A DNA stretch of 5,525 bases from the NCBI GenBank assembly GCA_022865725.1, contig JALHTP010000020.1, positions 1 to 5,525 on the forward strand, given 5' to 3'. The notes beneath the pieces are model-generated. The model searched no databases. It was not told the DNA's origin and saw nothing but the letters and a program-made list of their open reading frames with translations. The number at the start of each line of letters is the position of its first letter. Position 1 is the stretch's first letter. This stretch comes from Methyloceanibacter sp. GTDB taxonomy: Bacteria; Pseudomonadota; Alphaproteobacteria; Rhizobiales; Methyloligellaceae. Positions 1 to 5,525 of this stretch are shown here, one piece after another. The translations under genes and the position numbers were made by a program.

Positions 1-115
1 CTTCGTGGCTGGGGCCGAGCTCGATTTCGTGGACGATCTGATCGGCGCCCAGTTCAAGCTCAACAATCCCAACGTCACCGCATCTTGCGGCTGCGGCACC
101 AGCTTCTCGGTCTAG
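1..115 (+). CDS. erpA: Iron-sulfur cluster insertion protein ErpA, 3' end only
   Basis: This is the last 37 codons of an A-type Fe-S carrier of the HesB/IscA family, read from base 2 to a TAG stop at 113-115; the 5' part lies outside the window. The visible end contains LNNPNVTASCGCGTSFSV. The CGCG segment carries the two C-terminal cysteines that, with a third cysteine upstream in the family, hold the cluster. The NPN...CGCG.SFS ending resembles E. coli ErpA more than IscA or SufA. ErpA receives clusters from the assembly machinery and passes them to apo-enzymes in the cytoplasm. It lies upstream of xthA on the same strand, 123 bp apart, with a repeat element between them, so co-transcription is possible but not shown. 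SufA or another A-type carrier remains a minor alternative because only a third of the protein is visible. Confidence 0.88.
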   Translation, partial: FVAGAELDFVDDLIGAQFKLNNPNVTASCGCGTSFSV

Positions 116-136
116 CTTCCACGATTGCCGCTTGTC

Positions 137-156
137 ATGCCCGCGAAAGCGGGCAT
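137..156 (+). repeat. Left REP hairpin: 8 bp stem, GAAA loop
   Basis: ATGCCCGC (137-144) pairs perfectly with GCGGGCAT (149-156) around a GAAA tetraloop, which is of the stable GNRA class. There is no T-run after it, so it is a poor intrinsic terminator for erpA by itself, but in RNA it could protect the 3' end of the erpA transcript. Confidence 0.8.
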
Positions 157-202
157 CCAGTACCCACTGACATTTGCTGACTTTGGACGCCTGGGCTACT
201 GG

Positions 203-225
203 ATTGCCCGGTCAAGCCGGGCAAT
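203..225 (+). repeat. Right REP hairpin: 9 bp stem
   Basis: ATTGCCCGG (203-211) pairs perfectly with CCGGGCAAT (217-225) around the 5-nt loop TCAAG. The stem ends 13 bases before the xthA ATG, so in RNA it lies immediately upstream of the ribosome binding region of xthA. Confidence 0.8.
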
Positions 226-228
226 GAC

Positions 229-235
229 AAGAGAG
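229..235 (+). promoter_or_regulatory. Weak Shine-Dalgarno of xthA
   Basis: AAGAGAG lies 3 bases before the ATG at 239. It is a purine-rich but weak match to the anti-SD, with tight spacing. Its first two bases are the last two bases of the REP-like element, so the repeat touches the translation start signal. Confidence 0.45.
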
Positions 236-236
236 T

Positions 237-1020
<784 letters not shown>

Positions 1021-1021
<1 letters not shown>

Positions 1022-1034
1022 GGCGTTATCGCCC
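1021..1034 (+). terminator. Small hairpin at the end of xthA, possible weak terminator
   Basis: GGGCG TTAT CGCCC forms a 5 bp GC-only stem with a 4-nt loop, beginning on the last base of the xthA stop codon. No T-run follows on either strand, so it is not a classical intrinsic terminator. It lies between two convergent genes 31 bp apart and could serve transcripts from both sides as a 3' end stabiliser. Confidence 0.35.
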
Positions 1035-1043
1035 GAGGCCGTT

Positions 1044-1055
1044 TAGAGCGCTCTA
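1044..1055. repeat. Perfect 12 bp palindrome at the convergent junction
   Basis: TAGAGCGCTCTA (1044-1055) is a perfect palindrome. Its right end is the TAG stop codon of the minus-strand exoR-like gene (1055-1053). It could be part of a 3' end structure or a binding site, but nothing else in the sequence decides between these. By chance alone such a palindrome is uncommon but not remarkable. Confidence 0.5.
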
Positions 1056-2051
1056 GGGCTTGAAGCCGCCCGGCTCGGTCGCGCCGAAGCCGACCGAAAG
1101 TCCGATCGCAGTCGGTGACGGCGCCCCCTTCTTGCTCAAGGGAACCGTGTCGGCCGCTGCCGAGGTCGTCGGAGCCACAGCCGCAGCCGCTCCTGCCGAG
1201 GCCGGCATCACCATTATTTCGGCTGGTTTCGCCTTGGCGGCAGGCACGACGGACGCCGACTGGACGCCACCCAATTCGGGCAACAGCGCCTCGGCGTCTT
1301 TGCGGGTCGCCTTATCGGACTTGCCGAACGCTTCTTGATAGAGGATGCCGATCCATTCCGGCTCCTTGCCGTCCGCCAAGGCATTCGCATGCGCCAGCAT
1401 GATCAGCGCGAGCCCCCTCGCCTGCCTCGGCCGCACGTCCTGGCCGCGCCACAAAATCTCGCCAAGCGTCGCTTGCGAAGCCGCGTGCTGCTTCTTGGCG
1501 GCGGTCGCCAGCCAATTGACGGCGAGGCCCAAATTCTTCTCGACGCCGTCGCCGTTCATGTAGAGCCGGGCGAGGCGGTACTGCGCCTCGGCGTCGCCGA
1601 AATAGCTCGCCGCGTGGCGGAACAGGTCCACGGCATAAGACGGGTTCGGCGCCAGCTTCATGGCGGGGATGCCGTCGACGTAATATTGGCCGAGCGCCAC
1701 GAAGGCCTCGGCGGCATATTTCGCCACCGGGCTTGACGGGCTGATGTCGGCCTGCTGGTCGGCGATCTGCTGGAAATAGGCGAAGGCCTTGGCGTCGTCT
1801 CTCGGCACGTCGCGGCCCGAGGCGTAAGCGCGCGCGAGCTTGACCTGGGCGCCGAGCACGCCGCGCTTGGCGGCATATTCAAGCGCGGGCAGCGCCACCG
1901 CGGGCTGCCCCGATTTGAGCGCGGTCGCTCCTTGCCGATAGGCCTCGGTGGCCGAAGCGAAGGGGGGCGGATCGTCGCCGCCGGCCTCGACGGGTCCCAG
2001 CATCATCAAGGCCGCGAGCGCACCGAGCGCCAGCCTGTTACACATCAGCAT
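1053..2051 (-). CDS. exoR: ExoR-like secreted Sel1-repeat protein
   Basis: The predicted protein has 332 aa from the ATG at 2051. Residues 1-23 form a signal peptide (LALGALAALMMLG, then VEA before GGDD), so it is likely periplasmic. Residues ~35-225 hold Sel1/TPR-type helical repeats, clearest at ~67-101, 112-152, 153-188 (AEAQYRLARLYMNGDGV) and 189-224. Order and wording resemble Sinorhizobium ExoR as I recall it (QYYVDGIP / YYRRGIP, AASYFGDAEAQYRLARL / AASTFGVAEAQFQLARM). There, periplasmic ExoR holds the ExoS-ChvI two-component system in check and lowers exopolysaccharide synthesis. Residues ~262-332 are a low-complexity Ala/Pro/Val tail not expected from the ~268-aa S. meliloti protein. 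The start at 2051 has GGAAG nine bases upstream. A TTG at 2060 or an ATG at 2045 is possible. It overlaps ilvD by 14 bp. The Sel1-repeat call is firm; orthology to exoR is inferred. Confidence 0.78.
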   Translation of the reverse strand: MLMCNRLALGALAALMMLGPVEAGGDDPPPFASATEAYRQGATALKSGQPAVALPALEYAAKRGVLGAQVKLARAYASGRDVPRDDAKAFAYFQQIADQQADISPSSPVAKYAAEAFVALGQYYVDGIPAMKLAPNPSYAVDLFRHAASYFGDAEAQYRLARLYMNGDGVEKNLGLAVNWLATAAKKQHAASQATLGEILWRGQDVRPRQARGLALIMLAHANALADGKEPEWIGILYQEAFGKSDKATRKDAEALLPELGGVQSASVVPAAKAKPAEIMVMPASAGAAAAVAPTTSAAADTVPLSKKGAPSPTAIGLSVGFGATEPGGFKP

Positions 2052-3762
2052 AGCACGCAACTTCCACGCCTGCGCCGGGATGGGTCACGGCACCGGTCCG
2101 CGCCGGCCCAACCTCGTTCGCATATTTCCACAGATAGCCGCTCTTGAACGGTTGCGGCCGCGCCTTCCAAGCCTTCGCACGCTTCGCGAGCTCGGCGTCG
2201 TCAAGCTCGACGTCGAGCGTGCCGTTCTCCGCGTCGAGCACGATCATGTCGCCGTCGCGCAGGAGCCCGATCGGGCCGCCCAGCGCCGCCTCGGGCCCGA
2301 TATGGCCGACACAGAAACCGCGCGTCGCGCCGGAGAAGCGGCCGTCGGTGATGAGCGCCACTTTGTTGCCCATGCCCTGGCCGTAAATCGCCGCGGTGGT
2401 CGACAGCATCTCGCGCATGCCGGGGCCGCCTTTCGGGCCCTCGTAGCGGATAACGATCACGTCGCCTTCCTTGTAGCGCTTGGCGCTGACCGCGGCGAAG
2501 GCGTCTTCCTCGCAGTCGAAGCAGCGGGCGGGCCCGCGGAACTTCAGCCCCTGCATGCCGGCCACCTTGACGATGGCGCCGTCGGGAGCGAGCGAGCCCT
2601 TCAGGCCCACCACGCCGCCCGTGGGGGAGATTGGATTGTCGGCCGACCGCACCACGTCCTGATCCGGGTTCCATTTAACCTTGGCCAAGTTGTCCTTCAT
2701 GCTCCGCCCGGTCACGGTCATACACTCGCCGTGGAGATAGCCATGATCGAGGAGGGTCTTGAGCAGAAGCGGCACCCCGCCAGCTTCGAACAGGTCCTTG
2801 GCGACATAGCGGCCGGACGGTTTCAAATCCGCGATATAAGGTGTTCGTTTCATGACCTCGGCGACGGCGAACAGATCGAAGTCGATGCCGCATTCATTGG
2901 CGATGGCCGGCAGATGCAGCGCCGCGTTGGTCGAGCCGCCGGTGGCGGCGACGATGGCGGCCGCATTCTCCAGCGATTTGCGCGTGACGATGTCGCGCGG
3001 CCGGATGTTCAAGGCGATGAGGTCCATGACCTTCTCGCCCGCCGCCATGCAGAAGCGGTCCCTGATCTCGTAAGGCGCGGGCGCGCCGGCCGAGTACGGC
3101 AGCGCAAGGCCGATCGCCTCGGAGACGCAAGCCATGGTGTTGGCGGTGAACTGAGCGCCGCAGGCCCCAGCCGAGGGACAGGCCACCTGTTCGAGCTCGT
3201 CAAGGTCTTCGAGCGACATCGTGCCGACCGACAAGGAACCGACCGCCTCGAACAGATCCTGCACCGTGACGGGGCGCCCCTTGAACGAGCCCGGCAGGAT
3301 CGAGCCGCCATAGATGAAGATCGACGGCACGTTGAGACGGCACATGGCCATCATCATGCCGGGAAGCGACTTGTCGCAGCCCGCCATGCCGACCAGCGCG
3401 TCGTAGCAATGGCCGCGCATGGTGAGCTCGACGGAATCGGCGATCACCTCGCGCGAGGGCAGCGAGGACTTCATGCCCTGGTGGCCCATGGCGATGCCGT
3501 CGGTGACGGTGATGGTGCAGAATTCCCGCGGGGTGCCGTTAGCCGCGGCGACACCTTGCTTCACGGCTTGCGCCTGCCGCATCAGCGAGATGTTGCAGGG
3601 CGCGGCTTCGTTCCAGCAGGTCGCGACGCCGACAAAAGGCTGGTGGATCTGCTCGCGCGACAGCCCCATCGCGTAATAATACGAGCGATGCGGGGCGCGG
3701 GACGGCCCCTCGGTCACATGCCGGCTCGGCAAGCGGGATTTATCGAACGTCTTCGCGTCCAT
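2038..3762 (-). CDS. ilvD: Dihydroxy-acid dehydratase (IlvD/Edd family)
   Basis: IlvD dehydrates 2,3-dihydroxy-isovalerate and 2,3-dihydroxy-3-methylvalerate to the 2-oxo acids, a late step of valine, isoleucine and leucine synthesis in the cytoplasm. The protein has 574 aa, a normal length. Fe-S ligands are C56 (NEAAPCN), C129 (GMAGCDKS) and C201 (PSAGACGAQFTAN). Candidate Mg ligands are D88 (VTDGIAMGH), D130, carbamylated K131 and E451 (GMREM); the catalytic Ser is S477 in TDGRFSG. The ATG at 3762 gives the familiar start MDAKTF..SRLPSRHVTEG. A GTG at 3813 would add 17 residues with no family likeness. The SD is weak (AGCAGAG just upstream). It is first of a minus-strand pair with the exoR-like gene. 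Sugar-acid dehydratases (Edd, arabinonate dehydratase) are relatives, but the start and overall wording fit IlvD. Confidence 0.96.
   Translation of the reverse strand: MDAKTFDKSRLPSRHVTEGPSRAPHRSYYYAMGLSREQIHQPFVGVATCWNEAAPCNISLMRQAQAVKQGVAAANGTPREFCTITVTDGIAMGHQGMKSSLPSREVIADSVELTMRGHCYDALVGMAGCDKSLPGMMMAMCRLNVPSIFIYGGSILPGSFKGRPVTVQDLFEAVGSLSVGTMSLEDLDELEQVACPSAGACGAQFTANTMACVSEAIGLALPYSAGAPAPYEIRDRFCMAAGEKVMDLIALNIRPRDIVTRKSLENAAAIVAATGGSTNAALHLPAIANECGIDFDLFAVAEVMKRTPYIADLKPSGRYVAKDLFEAGGVPLLLKTLLDHGYLHGECMTVTGRSMKDNLAKVKWNPDQDVVRSADNPISPTGGVVGLKGSLAPDGAIVKVAGMQGLKFRGPARCFDCEEDAFAAVSAKRYKEGDVIVIRYEGPKGGPGMREMLSTTAAIYGQGMGNKVALITDGRFSGATRGFCVGHIGPEAALGGPIGLLRDGDMIVLDAENGTLDVELDDAELAKRAKAWKARPQPFKSGYLWKYANEVGPARTGAVTHPGAGVEVACYADV
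2061..2065 (-). promoter_or_regulatory. Shine-Dalgarno of the exoR-like gene, inside ilvD
   Basis: On the minus strand GGAAG (2065 to 2061) lies 9 bases before the ATG at 2051. This spacing favours 2051 over the ATG at 2045 (15 bases away) and over the TTG at 2060, which directly follows it. The site lies inside the last codons of ilvD, which supports translational coupling. Confidence 0.6.
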
Positions 3763-4161
3763 CTCTGCTAACGCCCGGATGAGGTGCGAAGGGACATATG
3801 TGGCGTGGACCACCGCTCCCCAATGGCTCGGCCGTCACTTTCTCCTGGCTCGTCCCCCAAGGTGAGCCACGGGAAGTATTTGCGGCCGACGCTCCTCCTG
3901 CAAAGCCTGATGTGCCAAAGTTTTATGGCGCAAACGAGGCAGAAATGCCGCATGTTGTTGCAATTTAGCTACAGTTGCCGAGATTCTAGATGGACACGGT
4001 TTCGTACCGGATTCGCCGCGTCAAAACGCCGGAGGGAGCCCCTGCTTCAGGTGTCATAAAAACTTAACCCTGGGATCGCCGCAGGGCATATGCTGGCGGC
4101 CGATGCGCAGGGGCAACGCGGCCCCGGCGCGGCGCGGGCCGACGAGGCTCCAGACCAAGGG

Positions 4162-4193
4162 CCTCGTTTCAAGTGCCGAGAAGAGCAACGAGG
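4162..4193 (+). promoter_or_regulatory. Possible stem-loop covering the leader ORF's SD
   Basis: CCTCGTT (4162-4168) is the reverse complement of AACGAGG (4187-4193), giving a 7 bp stem with an 18-base loop. The right arm runs into the AGGGGGAG Shine-Dalgarno tract (4191-4198), covering its first three bases. Such a fold could tune translation of the leader ORF and the gene after it. A 7 bp match in GC-rich DNA can be chance. Confidence 0.3.
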
Positions 4194-4198
4194 GGGAG
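4191..4198 (+). promoter_or_regulatory. Strong Shine-Dalgarno of the leader ORF
   Basis: AGGGGGAG lies 4 bases before the ATG at 4203. It is the best-placed SD in the interval, stronger than anything immediately before the ATG of the transferase at 4269. Confidence 0.5.
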
Positions 4199-4202
4199 CC
4201 TG

Positions 4203-4265
4203 ATGCCGGAACCTATCGCTTGTCGTGCCCCGGAGCGTGGGCCGACCCTTTCCGAGCGATTCTAG
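4203..4265 (+). CDS. Possible 20-aa leader peptide (uORF)
   Basis: This is a short reading frame of 20 codons plus TAG, beginning MPEPIACRAP and ending TLSERF. It is preceded by a strong SD (4191-4198) at suitable spacing. Its stop (4263-4265) ends three bases before the ATG of the transferase, and both are in the same frame, separated only by TAG CCG. The transferase has no good SD of its own, so ribosomes finishing this frame could reinitiate there. The peptide shows no hydrophobic segment or known motif; it has four Pro and four Arg. Alternatives: a chance ORF, or the true N terminus of the transferase broken by a nonsense mutation. No known family is recognised. Confidence 0.4.
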   Translation: MPEPIACRAPERGPTLSERF

Positions 4266-4268
4266 CCG

Positions 4269-5525
4269 ATGAACGGGCGAACCCGCAGCGCGGCGCGTCT
4301 GTGCGCCCTTTGGGGCGCGACGTGGATCCTGCTGCTCCTGCCGGATGTCTTGCTCTATTGGAGCGGCTATTCGGTCCTGGCTGCCGTCAGGTTCAAGGCG
4401 ATCCTGTTCACGGCGGCCGTCGCCCTCCTCATCAGCACGGCAAAATCGCGCCGCTTCCGCATGGCGGCAATCACATTCCTGGTCCTCAACCAACTCATCT
4501 GGACCGGGTACGTCGTCTATTTTGGGCAGGCGCTAAGCCCCGAGCATCTTCTTCTCGTGCAGTACGAGATTGGCGATACCATCTTAGGCGTGCTGGACGG
4601 GTGGCAGTCTCTGCTGCCGTGGTGTCTCGCGTTGTTGGCCGGGGCAGCCGCGCTCACCGTCATGCAATGGCCCGAGGGCGCTCACGCCCGCTGGCGCTCC
4701 CGGGTTTCAGGCATCGCTTTCGTGGTCGTGGTTGTCGCCGCGGTGGTGTCGTGGGTGGCACATCCGAGGATCGATGCCGCCTTCCCTGGCAAGCACACCG
4801 CCTCGATCTACGGTCCCTTCCAGGCGGCGGTCGGCGCCATGCGCATGGGTCTCACGCAAGTGGCCGCCACCAAGCTGAATGTTCACGCCCAATCGCAGCA
4901 AGGGGTGACGCCGGAGAACGAGCCCGTCACCGTCGTCGTGGTGATGGGCGAAAGCATCAATCCGGCCCGGTTGTCCGTGTTCGGCTTCAACGCCGACACC
5001 ACGCCCGGACTTGCCAAATGGCGCTCGACGCCCCCTGACGGCTTCACCTTGATCCCGCAGATCGGGTTTTCCGGCGGGCTCGACACCTATGCCAGCGTCC
5101 CAGCCTTTTTGCGCGCGGCCTATTGGCCGGTCCAAGCGCAGAAATTCGGCGTCAGCCTGTTCGAGCTGGCGCATCAACAGAACTTCAAGAGCTGGTATTT
5201 TTCGGCGCAGACTCTGAATTTCCTCGAAGCCGCGGGAGGCGCGCCGCACGCGGAGCGCATCGCAACGGTCGTCGATGACGACGATCTCGTCAAATTGGCC
5301 AAGGAGATTCCGCAAGATGCCGGCAACAGCTTCATCTTCTTGCATCAGCGGGTGAACCACACACCTTACACCAGCAATTGCGCGTCGGGCCCCGAGGGCT
5401 TGTACATTTTTCGCAATGAGACGGGTTCGGCCGACGACCGACGGCGCGCGGCCTACGACAACGGCCTGCGCTGCTGGGATCACGACGTGACCGCGCTGGT
5501 CGAGCCCTTCGTGAAGCGAGGCGGC
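4269..5525 (+). CDS. EptA-like phosphoethanolamine transferase (sulfatase superfamily), 3' truncated by window
   Basis: An open frame of 419 codons runs from the ATG at 4269 to the window edge without a stop. Five hydrophobic segments (~14-33, 39-57, 64-86, 114-133, 147-164) precede a periplasmic domain, the EptA/MCR layout. The domain shows VVVVMGESINPARLSVFGF..DTTP (E228 as metal ligand), LDTYASVP with T273 at the place of the nucleophilic Thr, HQRVNHTPY (H364), and YDNGLRCWDHD (396-406), matching the YDN...TD motif. The family moves phosphoethanolamine from phosphatidylethanolamine to lipid A, core sugars or other periplasmic glycans. The substrate here is unknown. The cysteines flanking the nucleophile in EptA are Gly and Ala, and GSH of the HxxGSH motif is VNH. 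The C-terminal D-H metal site lies beyond the window. Other sulfatase-fold transferases (OpgB, LtaS type) are possible. An in-frame TAG at 4263 precludes a longer N terminus. Confidence 0.82.
   Translation, partial: MNGRTRSAARLCALWGATWILLLLPDVLLYWSGYSVLAAVRFKAILFTAAVALLISTAKSRRFRMAAITFLVLNQLIWTGYVVYFGQALSPEHLLLVQYEIGDTILGVLDGWQSLLPWCLALLAGAAALTVMQWPEGAHARWRSRVSGIAFVVVVVAAVVSWVAHPRIDAAFPGKHTASIYGPFQAAVGAMRMGLTQVAATKLNVHAQSQQGVTPENEPVTVVVVMGESINPARLSVFGFNADTTPGLAKWRSTPPDGFTLIPQIGFSGGLDTYASVPAFLRAAYWPVQAQKFGVSLFELAHQQNFKSWYFSAQTLNFLEAAGGAPHAERIATVVDDDDLVKLAKEIPQDAGNSFIFLHQRVNHTPYTSNCASGPEGLYIFRNETGSADDRRRAAYDNGLRCWDHDVTALVEPFVKRGG

Larger units (their letters stand above)
132..230. repeat. REP-like inverted pair (BIME/MITE-like intergenic element)
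   Basis: Two related palindromic units face each other across a 25 bp spacer (167-191). The left unit (132-166) reads TTGTCATGCCCGC, GAAA, then GCGGGCATCCAGTACCCA. The reverse complement of the right unit (192-230) follows the same plan, TTGTCATTGCCCGG, loop, CCGGGCAATCCAGTAGCCCA, with small insertions and a changed stem-loop centre. The outer TTGTCAT and inner TCCAGTA.CCCA blocks are preserved, so the element is an imperfect inverted repeat about 99 bp long. From memory, such units are dispersed in many copies in rhizobial and other proteobacterial genomes, where their conceptual translation gives MPAKAGIQ. No coding function is likely. In RNA it would form two strong hairpins, or one long one, between erpA and xthA. 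Confidence 0.85.
3763..4202. other. Divergent intergenic region between ilvD and the transferase
   Basis: About 440 bases lie between the ilvD start (minus) and the first likely start codon to the right (plus), so promoters for both directions should be here. The stretch is less GC-rich around 3900-4070 (for example CATAAAAACTTAACC) than the flanking genes. On the minus strand TTGACG (4024-4019) resembles a -35 box, but 17 bases on there is only AACCGT, so I do not call a promoter. Two SD-like tracts are orphan: AGGAGG on the minus strand (3899-3894) and GGAGGGAG on the plus strand (4031-4038); neither leads into a useful reading frame. I see no tRNA, no T-box, and no BCAA-rich leader peptide for ilvD. 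Confidence 0.6.

Noticed and set aside
1948..3771. Very long plus-strand open frame opposite ilvD
   Set aside because: Its protein is Arg/His/Ala-rich with no recognisable motif, and it lies fully antisense to a clear IlvD. It is a codon-bias shadow in GC-rich DNA.
3891..3900. AGGAGGAG on the minus strand as an SD
   Set aside because: No ATG, GTG or TTG lies at a usable distance downstream in a meaningful frame.
3900..3919. Sigma-54-like TTGGCAC...TTTGCA on the minus strand upstream of ilvD
   Set aside because: The GG and GC elements are 13 bases apart instead of the required 10, so the promoter geometry fails.
3768..3953. 61-codon minus-strand ORF ending 5 bases before the ilvD ATG, considered as a leader peptide
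   Set aside because: No SD before its ATG, no run of Val, Leu or Ile codons as in BCAA attenuators, and no terminator-antiterminator pair seen.
4047..4493. Minus-strand open frame across the transferase start
   Set aside because: Low-complexity Arg/Pro-rich translation without motifs; shadow of the plus-strand gene and its leader.
4103..5038. Plus-strand open frame of 311 codons overlapping the transferase
   Set aside because: Arg/Gly-rich, frame-shifted against a frame that has five TM segments and sulfatase-fold motifs. The real gene stays open to the window edge.

Overview
The window looks like chromosomal DNA from a GC-rich alphaproteobacterium of the Hyphomicrobiales (Rhizobiales), probably near Bradyrhizobium, Beijerinckia or Methylocystis. 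The grounds are codon use dominated by G/C third positions, an IlvD that begins MDAKTF...LPSRHVTEG, an ExoR-like Sel1-repeat protein, and an intergenic palindromic repeat whose translation reads MPAKAGIQ. No database search was possible, so the taxonomic call is inference.

Layout from left to right: (1) the 3' end of erpA, an Fe-S cluster insertion protein, on the plus strand. (2) A ~100 bp inverted pair of REP-like hairpins between erpA and xthA. (3) xthA, exodeoxyribonuclease III, complete, plus strand. (4) A short convergent junction with two small palindromes. (5) On the minus strand, an overlapping pair transcribed ilvD then exoR-like: dihydroxy-acid dehydratase followed by a secreted Sel1-repeat protein resembling the rhizobial exopolysaccharide regulator ExoR. 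(6) A ~500 bp divergent intergenic region. (7) On the plus strand, a possible 20-codon leader ORF with a strong Shine-Dalgarno sequence, directly followed by a five-TM phosphoethanolamine-transferase-like protein that runs off the right edge of the window.

The genes are mostly housekeeping: Fe-S cluster delivery, abasic-site DNA repair and branched-chain amino acid synthesis. IlvD is itself an Fe-S enzyme and so a plausible ErpA client, but that link is generic. The two less ordinary genes both concern the cell envelope: the ExoR-like periplasmic protein and the EptA-like transferase. I see no phage, transposase, CRISPR, tRNA, rRNA or defence gene. I do not see a clearly new multi-gene system. 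The points most worth a second look are the REP-pair element touching the xthA start, the leader ORF and hairpin before the transferase, the transferase's lack of the usual active-site cysteines, and the overlap of ilvD with the exoR-like gene.
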